NCBI GenBank assembly: GCA_029935455.1
Contig: JAOZKI010000006.1
Coordinates: 1 to 57,405, forward strand
Direction: 5' to 3'
DNA length: 57,405 nucleotides
Origin: Lysobacterales bacterium
Lineage (GTDB): Bacteria; Pseudomonadota; Gammaproteobacteria; Xanthomonadales; SZUA-36
Below the pieces are notes generated by a model. That model did not search any database and was not told the DNA's origin. It worked only from the letters and a program-made list of their open reading frames with translations. Below, one piece after another: positions 28,967 through 38,051 of this stretch (within the stretch, counting starts at the first letter, position 1; each line of letters starts with the position of its first letter). Both the position numbers and the translations under genes were made by a program.

Positions 28967-31006
28967 ATGAGCGAACCACCACACATGTTTGAGCTGTGCT
29001 CAAAATTTAAGCCCGCCGGTGATCAGCCCGAGGCGATCAAGCGTCTGGTTGCGGGGGCGCAAGCCGGGCTCGCGCATCAGACACTGCTCGGTGTTACTGG
29101 CTCCGGCAAGACCTTCACCATGGCCAATGTGATCGCCCAGCTGCAGCGGCCGGCCATGATCATGGCGCCGAACAAGACCCTGGCAGCCCAGCTCTACGGC
29201 GAGTTTCGGGAATTCTTCCCCAATAACGCGGTGGAATACTTTGTCAGCTACTACGACTACTACCAGCCGGAAGCCTATGTTCCTTCTTCTGACACCTACA
29301 TTGAGAAGGATGCCAGCATCAACGAACACATTGAGCAGATGCGTTTGTCGGCCACCAAGGCCATGCTGGAACGGCGTGACACCATTATCGTGGCCACCGT
29401 CTCGGCCATCTATGGCCTGGGTGACCCCACTCAGTATCTGAGCATGGTGTTGCAGCTGGTGCAGGGCGAGGTGATCGATCAGCGCGCCATCCTGCGCCGG
29501 CTGGCGGAAATGCAGTACAGCCGCAACGATATGGAGTTGCGGCGCGGCACCTATCGCGTGCGCGGTGAATTGATTGATGTGTTCCCGGGCGATGAGGACA
29601 CGAAAGCGGTCCGCCTTGAACTGTTCGATGATGAACTGGAATCCATACAGGTGTTCGATCCACTGACCGGCGAGGTGCTGGAGCAACTGCCGCGGGTGAC
29701 CATTTATCCCAAGAGCCACTATGTGACGCCGCGCCAGATCGTGCTTGATGCGGTGCAGTCCATTGGCGACGAGTTACAGCCACGTCTGGACCAGCTGCGT
29801 GACAATCAGAAACTGGTGGAAGCGCAGCGCCTGGAGCAGCGTACCCGCTATGATCTGGAGATGATGCTGGAGCTGGGCTACTGCAACGGCATTGAGAACT
29901 ACTCCCGGCATCTCACGGGCCGGGGCGCGGGCGAAGCGCCGCCAACCCTGTTTGACTACCTGCCTGACGATGCGCTGCTGGTGCTGGATGAATCGCATGT
30001 GATGGTGCCGCAGCTGGGCGCCATGTACAAAGGAGACCGCTCGCGCAAGGAGAATCTGGTCAGCTACGGTTTTCGCTTGCCATCGGCGCTGGATAACCGG
30101 CCCCTGAAATTTGATGAGTGGGAGGCACGGGCCGGTCAGAGCGTTTTTGTTTCTGCAACGCCCCGGGCCTATGAATTGGAGTTGTCCGGCGGTGAGGTGG
30201 TGGAGCAGGTGGTGCGGCCCACGGGACTGATTGATCCGGAGGTGGAAATCCGGCCGGTCAGTGACCAGGTGGATGATCTCCTGTCAGAGATCAATGAGCG
30301 CACGGCGCTGGGCGATCGGGTGCTGGTGACCACGCTCACCAAGCGCATGGCGGAGAATCTGACGGATTACCTGAATGAGCATGGTGTTCGCGTGCGCTAT
30401 CTGCATTCGGATATCGATACGGTGGAGCGGGTGGAGATCATTCGTGATTTGCGTCTGGGTGAATTTGACGTGCTGGTGGGAATCAACCTGCTGCGTGAGG
30501 GTCTGGATATGCCGGAGGTGTCGCTGGTGGCCATACTCGATGCGGACCGCGAGGGCTTCCTGCGTTCCGACAGTTCGCTGATTCAGACCATGGGGCGTGC
30601 GGCTCGAAATGTACGCGGTAAGGTGATCATGTACGCGGACCGAGTCACCGGCTCCATGCAGCGGGCCATGGATGAAACGGAACGGCGACGTAGCAAGCAG
30701 ATGGCCTACAACGAGGCGCATGGGATCACGCCGAAAACGGTACAGAAGAAAATCGCCGATATCATGGAGGGTGCGCGCGACGGCCGTCCCAATACGCGAC
30801 GCGGCCGGCAGATTGAGCCGGAGGTGGCAGAGGCGGCCAGTTTGAGTCCGGCTCAATTGGCGCGGCGCCTGGAAGACCTGGAGAAGCAGATGTTCAAGCA
30901 CGCGGAGAATCTGGAGTTTGAAGAGGCCGCGCGCGTGCGCGACCAGCTTGGCAAGCTCAAGGCTGGCGCATTGACCACGCCGGATCGTCCGGTCTTTGCA
31001 GACTGA
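28967..31006 (+). CDS. uvrB: excinuclease ABC subunit UvrB
   Basis: UvrB is the helicase-fold damage-verification subunit of nucleotide excision repair. The 679-residue protein has Walker [14 protein letters not shown] (about residues 42-54), the beta-hairpin region [21 protein letters not shown], the DEAD-like motif VLDESH, helicase motif VI region [20 protein letters not shown], and a C-terminal UVR motif ([23 protein letters not shown]). Length and domains are complete. The downstream phosphoesterase ATG overlaps its stop. Confidence 0.98.
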   Translation: MSEPPHMFELCSKFKPAGDQPEAIKRLVAGAQAGLAHQTLLGVTGSGKTFTMANVIAQLQRPAMIMAPNKTLAAQLYGEFREFFPNNAVEYFVSYYDYYQPEAYVPSSDTYIEKDASINEHIEQMRLSATKAMLERRDTIIVATVSAIYGLGDPTQYLSMVLQLVQGEVIDQRAILRRLAEMQYSRNDMELRRGTYRVRGELIDVFPGDEDTKAVRLELFDDELESIQVFDPLTGEVLEQLPRVTIYPKSHYVTPRQIVLDAVQSIGDELQPRLDQLRDNQKLVEAQRLEQRTRYDLEMMLELGYCNGIENYSRHLTGRGAGEAPPTLFDYLPDDALLVLDESHVMVPQLGAMYKGDRSRKENLVSYGFRLPSALDNRPLKFDEWEARAGQSVFVSATPRAYELELSGGEVVEQVVRPTGLIDPEVEIRPVSDQVDDLLSEINERTALGDRVLVTTLTKRMAENLTDYLNEHGVRVRYLHSDIDTVERVEIIRDLRLGEFDVLVGINLLREGLDMPEVSLVAILDADREGFLRSDSSLIQTMGRAARNVRGKVIMYADRVTGSMQRAMDETERRRSKQMAYNEAHGITPKTVQKKIADIMEGARDGRPNTRRGRQIEPEVAEAASLSPAQLARRLEDLEKQMFKHAENLEFEEAARVRDQLGKLKAGALTTPDRPVFAD

Positions 31007-32250
31007 TGCGGCTAGGTTGCTGGGGCTGGGTGCTGGGGCTGGGGCTGTTGCTGATGAATGAGAGCCATGCTGCTGAGCCGCCGGCGCACGCGCGCTTCGC
31101 GAGTTTCAACATCGCCATGGGGCTGGCCAGCGAGGGTGAGCTCGCAGCAGCCTTGGCCAGCGATCAGGATGAGCGCCTGCAAAAGGTAGCGGCGCTGATT
31201 CAGAAGCAGCGGCCAGACGTGCTGCTGCTCAATGAATTTGACTACGACGAGAGCATTGACGCAGCGTTGCTGTTCCAGCGCCATTATCTGGCCGTGTCAC
31301 AGCGAGGGCAGGCGCCCATCCACTACGCCTTTCATTTCCGGGCACCGGTCAATACGGGTGTGCCGAGCGGGCTGAATATTAATCATGATCAGGGCGAGGC
31401 CTATGCGGAGAATGCCTGGGGCTACGGTACTTTTCCCGGCCAGTACGGCATGCTGGTACTGTCACGCTTCCCGATCCAAAAAGAACGGGTGCGAACCTTT
31501 CAGTTCTTTCGCTGGAGCGCCATGCCGGGAGCGTTGAGGCCCCAGCATGAAGATGGTTCCAGCTACTGGTCCGATGCAGTTTGGAGCCAGTTGCGCCTGA
31601 GCTCAAAAAGCCATTGGGATATCCCCATAACTCTGCCCGATGGCCGCACGGTACATTTTCTTGTGAGCCATCCCACGCCGCCTGTATTCGATGGCCCGGA
31701 GAATCGCAATGGGTTGCGCAATCATGATGAAATCCGCTTCTGGGCCGATTATGTTTCGCCTGAGGGGGCGGCCTATCACAGGGATGATCAGGGGCGCAGG
31801 GCCAAGTTGCCCGCTCAGGCCCGCTGGGTGCTTGCCGGTGATCTGAATGCCGATCCGCAGGATGGTGATTCGTTGCCCGGCACCATGGACAGGCTGCTGG
31901 ACCCTGCGATAAGCGTTGCCTGTGAACCGATCAGTGAAGGGGGGGGGTTGGCAGCCGAGCAGGGCGGGGGTGTCAACCTGAAGCACCGAGGAGACAGTCG
32001 TTTGGATACGGCCAACTTCAATAGTCGCTACACGGGCAATTTGCGGGTGGATTATGTGCTGGCCAGTGCCGGCGAAACCGTACTTGATTGCGGTGTCCTG
32101 TGGCCCGCGCCCGGTCGCTTGGCTGCGGACTGGGTATCCGTGTCTGATCATCGCATGGTGTGGCTGGATCTGGCGCTTGCCAAGGATGCGTCCGATGTCA
32201 GCGATGAGCCCCCGGGGGCGCTAAAGACAGAGCAGGTGCCTCATGAGTGA
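31006..32250 (+). CDS. secreted endonuclease/exonuclease/phosphatase-family protein
   Basis: A 414-residue EEP-superfamily phosphoesterase with an N-terminal signal peptide (CWGWVLGLGLLLMNESHA, cleavage before AEPP). Catalytic landmarks are present: Asn in ASFNIAMG, metal-binding Glu in LLLNEFDYDE, the Asp-Asn pair in LAGDLNADPQ, and the terminal Asp-His in VSVSDHRMVW. Extracytoplasmic nuclease, phosphatase or lipid phosphodiesterase activity are all possible. The gene overlaps uvrB by one base and the SufU-like gene by eight bases, so it is co-translated with both. Confidence 0.86.
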   Translation: MRLGCWGWVLGLGLLLMNESHAAEPPAHARFASFNIAMGLASEGELAAALASDQDERLQKVAALIQKQRPDVLLLNEFDYDESIDAALLFQRHYLAVSQRGQAPIHYAFHFRAPVNTGVPSGLNINHDQGEAYAENAWGYGTFPGQYGMLVLSRFPIQKERVRTFQFFRWSAMPGALRPQHEDGSSYWSDAVWSQLRLSSKSHWDIPITLPDGRTVHFLVSHPTPPVFDGPENRNGLRNHDEIRFWADYVSPEGAAYHRDDQGRRAKLPAQARWVLAGDLNADPQDGDSLPGTMDRLLDPAISVACEPISEGGGLAAEQGGGVNLKHRGDSRLDTANFNSRYTGNLRVDYVLASAGETVLDCGVLWPAPGRLAADWVSVSDHRMVWLDLALAKDASDVSDEPPGALKTEQVPHE

Positions 32251-32674
32251 AAACGCAAAGCTGGCCGATCTCTATCGTGAGGTGATACTTCGCCACGCCG
32301 CCAGTCCATGTAACCACGGCGCTTCCATTGATGCGACCCATCATGCGTGCGGCAACAATCCGCTCTGCGGAGACGAGGTTGAGATTTTCCTGCGTGTTGA
32401 GGATGGCATGATCGTGGCCAGCGCCTTTGATGGCGAATCCTGCGCCATCTGTATGGCATCCGCTTCGGTGCTTTGTCATCATCTGCCGGGTCATGCACTG
32501 GCCGACCTGGATTCGATCATTGCGGTTTTTGAACAGGCTCTGGCGAGTGGCGATAGCAGTGAGCTCAAGGCGTTTCTGGTGCCTCTGACCGGGGTGCAGC
32601 GCTACCCCTCGCGTGTCGGTTGTGCCCTCTTGCCCTGGCAAACAGCTCTGGCTGCCAAGCGACTTGTGGTGTAA
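32243..32674 (+). CDS. SufU/NifU-type iron-sulfur scaffold protein
   Basis: A 143-residue IscU/SufU-fold protein. The three ligand cysteines are conserved: NPLCGDEVEI (with the adjacent Asp), GESCAICMASAS and RVGCALLPW. The N-terminus LADLYREVILRHAASPCNHG is typical of SufU. It would receive sulfur from a SufS-like desulfurase. No other isc or suf gene is in this window. It overlaps the preceding EEP gene by eight bases. Confidence 0.87.
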   Translation: MSENAKLADLYREVILRHAASPCNHGASIDATHHACGNNPLCGDEVEIFLRVEDGMIVASAFDGESCAICMASASVLCHHLPGHALADLDSIIAVFEQALASGDSSELKAFLVPLTGVQRYPSRVGCALLPWQTALAAKRLVV

Positions 32675-32751
32675 CGTTAGCTCGTCGTCCCCAGGTGATG
32701 TGAACGGCCTATCGTGGCTGTTTCACGCTTTTATCGTACGCAAAGGTTTTC

Positions 32752-32757
32752 TATACT
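32752..32757 (+). promoter_or_regulatory. candidate -10 for the EPS export genes
   Basis: TATACT lies at 32752-32757 with a weak upstream TTTATC (32730-32735, 16 bp away). This 196-bp gap between the SufU-like gene and the beta-barrel gene is AT-richer than its surroundings. It also holds a small hairpin (GCTGTT/AACAGC, 32827-32844). It marks the left border of the EPS locus. Confidence 0.35.
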
Positions 32758-32870
32758 TGCCTGTACGCCGCTGGGGCGGAAAACAATGGGGGGGCAAGGG
32801 ATCACCTCCTCTAAAGCAGCAAAAAAGCTGTTAAAACCAACAGCGTTTCAGCGGAGCCGGAAGCATCGCT

Positions 32871-34166
32871 GTGACTGCCACGAGGATGGCCTTGGTGCGG
32901 ATGGGCAGACTAACAACGATAACAGGGCTTTCTTTCCTTTGCCTGGCAACGCCCGCCCTGGCGCAGCAGTACTTTGATCCGGGGCTGTTCCAGACAGCGA
33001 TTCAATCCAAGCCTGCCGATTTTGAGGCGCCCGGGGCACGGCTCGGGAGCTTTGTCTTTCTGCCCGGTGCGGATCTGGCATGGGTTCATAACGACAATGT
33101 GTTTTATACGCCTGATGCGCCCCAGTCTGATTCCGTCTACCACGTTCGACCTTATGCCAGTCTCGCCAGCGACTGGAACCGGCATTCGGTAGCGGTTCAG
33201 GCATTCGGGGATATTGCTCGGTATCAGAGCTTTAGTGAAAATGACTACGAGGACTGGGCCTTGCGGGCCGATGGTCGCCTCGATGTGCGCGAACGCAGCT
33301 GGTTCAGCGCCGACATCTCCTATTACCATCTGCATGAAGACCGCAGAAGCCCGGATGCGGGCGCGCCGGCGACGCCAACGGAATTTGACTACGGCGGTTG
33401 GGGCCTTGGCTACGACCACGTGTTCAATCGTCTGAAAGTCGGTGCCTACTACAACTGGAACGCTTTTGACTACGACAATAACGTCACTGCTGATGGTGAG
33501 TTCATTGATAACAGCACGCGCGACCGGGAACAGAATCGGATCACGCTGCGAGGCGACTATCAGATCGGCCCGGAGACCGCGGTTTTCGCAAGCTATGGTT
33601 ACAACACAATTGACTATGACGAGCCTCTGGACGAGACGGGGCTAAGTCGTAATTCGGACGGTCAGAATCTGCAGCTGGGCATGACCTGGGATATGTCGGA
33701 CTTGCTCACCGGTGATGTGTCCGTTGGGTACTCGCGGCAGAGCTATGACGCGGCCGGATTTGAAGATGTCTCTGGCTGGAGTCTCGGCGCCGGCTTGACC
33801 TGGCAGCCAACGGCGCTGACCACGATCAGTCTGCGGGCGGCGGGAAGTCCGCAGGAGACGTCACAGTCCGGCACTTCCGGGTATTTCAGTCGCCTTTATT
33901 CCATTCGTTTGCAACAGGAACTGCACCCGCGCCTGTTGTTTAATGCGCGAGCGGCTGTGACCGATAATGACTACGCCAATCCAGGCCTGAGCGACACGGA
34001 GCTGGCCAGCACTCAGGTGCGCCGCTTTGATATTGGTATGTCTTACCTTTTCAATCGCAATCTGTCTCTGTCGGGCGGCTATGGCTATGAGAAGCAGAGC
34101 GCTAATCAGGCCCGTTTCCGTTATGACGTGAATCGTTATTTCCTGGTGCTGGGCCTAGAATACTAG
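32871..34166 (+). CDS. outer-membrane beta-barrel protein of the EPS export system
   Basis: A 431-residue protein with a signal peptide (...TTITGLSFLCLATPALA, cleavage before QQYFDPG). About 18 amphipathic beta-strands with aromatic girdles follow, alternating with acidic turns such as FDYDNNVTADGEF. It ends in LVLGLEY, a terminal aromatic residue typical of BAM substrates. This matches the outer-membrane beta-barrel (BBP2-like) proteins of EPS loci. The GTG at 32871 is the likely start; ATGs at 32886 and 32901 are alternatives. Its position before a short Wza-like protein suggests it is the outer-membrane pore for the polymer. Confidence 0.82.
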   Translation: MTATRMALVRMGRLTTITGLSFLCLATPALAQQYFDPGLFQTAIQSKPADFEAPGARLGSFVFLPGADLAWVHNDNVFYTPDAPQSDSVYHVRPYASLASDWNRHSVAVQAFGDIARYQSFSENDYEDWALRADGRLDVRERSWFSADISYYHLHEDRRSPDAGAPATPTEFDYGGWGLGYDHVFNRLKVGAYYNWNAFDYDNNVTADGEFIDNSTRDREQNRITLRGDYQIGPETAVFASYGYNTIDYDEPLDETGLSRNSDGQNLQLGMTWDMSDLLTGDVSVGYSRQSYDAAGFEDVSGWSLGAGLTWQPTALTTISLRAAGSPQETSQSGTSGYFSRLYSIRLQQELHPRLLFNARAAVTDNDYANPGLSDTELASTQVRRFDIGMSYLFNRNLSLSGGYGYEKQSANQARFRYDVNRYFLVLGLEY

Positions 34167-34233
34167 GGCTTCCGCGGCCACCTTTTACCCTCAGAAATGC
34201 CAGCGGCTCTGGTCGCGCCTACTGGCGGCTCTC

Positions 34234-34239
34234 TATAAT
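34234..34239 (+). promoter_or_regulatory. candidate -10 upstream of the OPX gene
   Basis: A perfect TATAAT (34234-34239) lies in the 118-bp gap between the beta-barrel gene and the OPX gene, about 45 bp before its ATG. The -35 at the right distance (GGTCGC) is poor. A second transcription start for the export genes is possible. Confidence 0.4.
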
Positions 34240-34284
34240 AGGGGAGCGGCTGGATAACAACTGAATGGGATTTGTAGTAAAATA

Positions 34285-34854
34285 ATGAAAACAGATAGTT
34301 GTGCATCTATTTTCAAGTATTTTATGGCTTTTTTGTTGCTGCTAGGGGCCACTTTTGGGCAGGCGCAGCAGGAACAGGCCAGCGGTCCGGTGGATGAAAA
34401 CTATCGATTGGGCCCGGGAGATCGTATTCGAATCGACGTGTATAACCAGGCCGATCTGACCGGCGAATACACGCTGGACGGATCAGGCCGGTTCTCCATG
34501 CATCTGATCGGCTCGCTGGATGCGCGTGGACAAACGGCCGCTGAATTGCAGCTGGCGATTGTTAACGCTCTGCGTCCCGACTATCTGGTGAATCCGCGCG
34601 TTTCCGTTCACGTGCTGACCTATCGGCCTTTCTACATTATTGGCGAGGTTAGCTCCCCCAGTGCCTATCCCTATGTGGATGGAATGACCTACCTAAATGC
34701 CATTGCCATTGCGGGCGGGTACACGGTGCGTGCCAAAGAGGATATCGTTTACGTGATACGAGCTGGTGATCCAGAAGAGGATGAGGTGCGCCTGGCGGTG
34801 AGTGAGCGGGTGCAGCCGGGCGACATCATCCGCGTTGACGAGCGCATGTTTTGA
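34285..34854 (+). CDS. short polysaccharide export (OPX/Wza-like) protein
   Basis: A 189-residue polysaccharide-export protein. A Sec signal (FMAFLLLLGATFGQAQ) is followed by the Poly_export domain (YRLGPGDRIRIDVYNQADLTGEYTL is its start) and one SLBB domain (FYIIGEVSSPSAYPYVDGMTYLNAIAIAGGYT). There is no lipobox cysteine after the signal and no C-terminal membrane helix, unlike Wza (about 380 residues). OPX proteins this short are thought to work with a separate barrel porin, and one is encoded immediately upstream. The stop overlaps the kinase start (TTGA). Confidence 0.9.
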   Translation: MKTDSCASIFKYFMAFLLLLGATFGQAQQEQASGPVDENYRLGPGDRIRIDVYNQADLTGEYTLDGSGRFSMHLIGSLDARGQTAAELQLAIVNALRPDYLVNPRVSVHVLTYRPFYIIGEVSSPSAYPYVDGMTYLNAIAIAGGYTVRAKEDIVYVIRAGDPEEDEVRLAVSERVQPGDIIRVDERMF

Positions 34855-37139
34855 ATACGCCCTTGCCCTCAGCTGGCGTCACTTCCAACGCCAGTGCGGT
34901 TCCCGAGCGGGGTGCGCTGCCGGAGGAACCGTTCCCGCTGCTTGATTATCTGCAGCTGCTATGGTTTCGACGGCGACTGATTATTCTCCTGACCGTTTTT
35001 GCCGGTATTTTCGGCTACCTTTATGCACAGCAGTTGCAATCGATCTATACGGCGCAATCCACACTCCTGATTGGTGTACAGGACAGCAAGCCGGCTGACC
35101 TTAATCAGGTGCTCTATCAGCGCTACTTCGGTCTGGAAGCGGCGGAGGAACTCGAATTACTTCGATCCCGTGGTCTGGCTGAAAAGGTCATTACGCGCAT
35201 GGGACTGCTGCGCTTGCCGGAGTTTAATCCGTCATTACGGCCACCACCGTCCGGCCTTGAGGCGTTCTCGCAAAAACTCAGCCCTCGCAACTGGATTCCC
35301 ACCCGTGTCTCGGAGGCGTTGCGAGGAACCAGTAGCGGCGAGTTGGTGTCGGTTGCGCCTTCGGCGGAGGAAATCGAACGGCGGCAGATGGTAACCGCCG
35401 TGAATATCTTTCTGGCCAAGCTCAGCCTGTTACCGGTAGAGGGAACGGACGTGATCATGGTGCGTTTCAGCTCGCCGGACCCGCGGCTGGCCGCAAATGT
35501 CGCCAACACGCTGCCCGAGACCTATATCGTGGATAAGCTGGAGGCCAAGCTGGAGTCATCGGAGCGCGTATCCGAATGGCTGAGCGCGCAGTTGGAAGAT
35601 CTGGAAAACAAGGTTCGGGATTCGGAGCAGGCCGTTGAGCTGTACCGCATTGAGCACGGGTTTACCGAAGGCGCCAGCGGCGATCTCCTGACGCAGCAGC
35701 TGTCCTCGATTAACAGCCAATTGATTATTTCGCGTGCGGAAAGAGCAGAGGCGCAAGCGCGGCTGGACCAGGTGCGGCGCCTCATGGTTGCTGACGCCGA
35801 TGGACTGGCCACAGCCAGCGAAGTACTGAGTTCACCGGTGATCGTGACGCTCCGCAGTCAGGAATCGGAGGTTCAGCGACGCAGTTCAGAGCTGGCCGTT
35901 GAGTATGGCCCCAAACACCCGCGCATGCTGCAGGTGAACGCGGAACTGGCCGATGTGCGCGCTCGTATCGGCGAGGAAATTCGCAAGGTGGTGCTGGGTC
36001 TGGAAAATGAGGTGGAGGTAGCCCGCACGCGTGAGGCCAGTCTTGAAGAAAGCCTGCGGGAGGCGGAGTCCCAGACCGGTGCACAAAATCGTGAGGCCAT
36101 TCAGCTGCGTGCTCTGGAGCGAGAAGCAGCGGCCAACCGTACCCTGTTCGAGACCTTTCTCAACCGTTTCAAGGAAAGCGCCAGTACGGAGGGCACGGAA
36201 ACGCCCGAGGGTCGCGTCATCTCTCAGGCCGAGGTCCCGGGCCGGCCGGCCTATCCCAATCGGCAACGTTTGCTGCTGAGCTATCTTCTGGGTGGTTTCC
36301 TGCTGGCCTGCGGATTGGTCATCGGCCTGCATCTGCTCAGCCCCGGCATGTTGAGCCCGGAGCAGATCGAGCAGCAGTTGGGAACCCACGCGATTGGGAT
36401 GATCCCGCACCTGACCGGCAAGCAACTGCCCCACGAGCATGTGCAGGAAAAAGACGCCTCCGGCTACGTGGAAGCGATCAACTCGCTGCAGGTCTCCCTA
36501 CAGCTCACCGATCCGGATCAGGACATTCAGGCCATTCAGGTGACCAGTTCCGTGCCCGAGGAGGGCAAAACCACGCTGGTGCTGTCGCTGGCGCTTGTGC
36601 TGGCCAAAAGCGGCAAGAAGGTGGTGATTGTTGACGGCGACCTGCGTCGCTCAAGTATCGCCAGGAAACTGGGCGTAAAGGATACGGGGCCGGGGCTGAC
36701 GGATTTTATGATTGCGGATCATGATGAGGTCGACCCGTTTATTACGCCCCATGCGGCCTCAGGCATGGCATTCATGCCCACCGGCCAGGCGCAATATGTG
36801 AGTGCAGCGGATCTGTTCGCCAGTGACCGCATGAAGCAGTTGGTGGCCATTCTAAAGACCCAGTACGACTACGTGTTGATTGACGCGCCGCCGGTAATGG
36901 CCGTGGCCGATTCACGGGTCATTGGTCAGGTGGCTGACAAAACCTTGTTTGTTGTGCGCTGGAACAAGACACCGAAAAAGGTGGCGCGGGCCGCGCTGCA
37001 GCTGCTGCATAAGAGCCAGGTCGATGTTGCCGGGGTGGTGTTACAGCAGGTCGACCTGAAGCGCTATGGCCGCCTGGGCTACGGGGATTCGGGTTACTAC
37101 TACCATTACGGCCGCTACGGCCAGTATTACAGCTCCTAG
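34851..37139 (+). CDS. Wzc-type polysaccharide co-polymerase and tyrosine kinase
   Basis: A 762-residue inner-membrane protein of the Wzc/GumC class. It has a Wzz chain-length domain with two membrane helices (about residues 45-65 and 475-495) and a large periplasmic coiled coil. The cytoplasmic BY-kinase has Walker A SVPEEGKTTLVLS (about 566-578), Walker A' VVIVDGDLRRSS and Walker B YVLIDAPPVM. The C-terminus is a cluster of nine tyrosines (KRYGRLGYGDSGYYYHYGRY and beyond), the autophosphorylation tail. It starts with TTG, overlapping the OPX stop. An 8-bp hairpin without a T-run lies just past its end. Confidence 0.94.
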   Translation: MNTPLPSAGVTSNASAVPERGALPEEPFPLLDYLQLLWFRRRLIILLTVFAGIFGYLYAQQLQSIYTAQSTLLIGVQDSKPADLNQVLYQRYFGLEAAEELELLRSRGLAEKVITRMGLLRLPEFNPSLRPPPSGLEAFSQKLSPRNWIPTRVSEALRGTSSGELVSVAPSAEEIERRQMVTAVNIFLAKLSLLPVEGTDVIMVRFSSPDPRLAANVANTLPETYIVDKLEAKLESSERVSEWLSAQLEDLENKVRDSEQAVELYRIEHGFTEGASGDLLTQQLSSINSQLIISRAERAEAQARLDQVRRLMVADADGLATASEVLSSPVIVTLRSQESEVQRRSSELAVEYGPKHPRMLQVNAELADVRARIGEEIRKVVLGLENEVEVARTREASLEESLREAESQTGAQNREAIQLRALEREAAANRTLFETFLNRFKESASTEGTETPEGRVISQAEVPGRPAYPNRQRLLLSYLLGGFLLACGLVIGLHLLSPGMLSPEQIEQQLGTHAIGMIPHLTGKQLPHEHVQEKDASGYVEAINSLQVSLQLTDPDQDIQAIQVTSSVPEEGKTTLVLSLALVLAKSGKKVVIVDGDLRRSSIARKLGVKDTGPGLTDFMIADHDEVDPFITPHAASGMAFMPTGQAQYVSAADLFASDRMKQLVAILKTQYDYVLIDAPPVMAVADSRVIGQVADKTLFVVRWNKTPKKVARAALQLLHKSQVDVAGVVLQQVDLKRYGRLGYGDSGYYYHYGRYGQYYSS

Positions 37140-37165
37140 CCCGTGTCCCGCGGGGTGCCGCGAGA

Positions 37166-38020
37166 CTAGGGGGCTTTGGAACCCATCATCTGTAATTTAA
37201 GTGTTTCCCAGGGGATGCCCGATTGGCGGTCAATGCGGTTAACCTCCGCGTTGATGGGCCAGGGATAGCTGCCGCTAACGAACTGACCGTTCACGAAATG
37301 ATGCAGGACCGGCGGGCTGGGCTTTACTTCAAAAGACGGAGCGATATCCACGCTGCGGGCGGCAATTAGCTGATGGGCCACGCTGCCGGCCATGTAAACA
37401 GGTACCTGATCGATGCGTCCCGACATGTCCGTATGGCAGTGGCCACAGATCACCAGCTGCACCTGCTCATGCTGCCCCAATATCTGACGCAGGCCCTGAA
37501 ACCAGTCTGTGCCTGCCATGTCGATGAACTCGATACCGGTCATCATGGGCGGATGGTGCAAACCAATCACCGTGGGTTTGTCTGAGTGCTGTAGTTCCTG
37601 CTCAAGCCAGGCCAGGTTCCGTTTTCCCAGTTCCGGTAACTCACTGCCACCTGCGTGGCTGTTGAGGGCCAGCAGGCGCACGCCTGACAGTTCCCGCGCG
37701 TACTGACAGGTCTCGTCGGTGACAGGGAAGTAGGGGGTATGGGAAAAAACATTCGCCATAAGGGTGGGGTCGTCATGGTTGCCCGGCAGCACGCAAACGG
37801 GTATCTGAACGGCGCTGATGAGCTCAATAAAATAGGCGTAGCTTTCCTCGTCCGGTGTCTCTACCAGGTCACCGGTAATAATGAGCAGTTCAGGTCGGGG
37901 GCGAATCCGGTTGATTTCCTGCACGGTGTCACGGAGGTTTTCGGCCGTATCAACCTGGCCATAGAGCAGGCCATCAGGGTGCGTGATATGGGTGTCGGTA
38001 ATCTGAACCAGTAGCGTCAC
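37166..38020 (-). CDS. CpdA-like metallophosphoesterase
   Basis: A calcineurin-like phosphoesterase with the class III 3',5'-cyclic nucleotide phosphodiesterase pattern. All five metal motifs are present: QITDTHI, ITGDLVE, LPGNHDD, LHHPP and ICGHCHTDMSG. CpdA degrades cAMP, so it may balance the adenylate cyclase encoded 5 kb away. That link is inference. The frame opens at TTG 38035, but the GTG at 38020 has GGAG nine bases upstream and is preferred (284 residues). It converges with the tyrosine-kinase gene and is 31 bp downstream of the antiporter gene. Confidence 0.88.
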   Translation of the reverse strand: MTLLVQITDTHITHPDGLLYGQVDTAENLRDTVQEINRIRPRPELLIITGDLVETPDEESYAYFIELISAVQIPVCVLPGNHDDPTLMANVFSHTPYFPVTDETCQYARELSGVRLLALNSHAGGSELPELGKRNLAWLEQELQHSDKPTVIGLHHPPMMTGIEFIDMAGTDWFQGLRQILGQHEQVQLVICGHCHTDMSGRIDQVPVYMAGSVAHQLIAARSVDIAPSFEVKPSPPVLHHFVNGQFVSGSYPWPINAEVNRIDRQSGIPWETLKLQMMGSKAP

Positions 38021-38051
38021 AGCGTTGCGCTCCAAGCATTAATAACAGCTC

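Noticed and set aside
32827-32844. Terminator in the gap before the beta-barrel gene
   Set aside because: GCTGTT/AACAGC is only 6 bp, AT-loop, and has no clear T-run after it.
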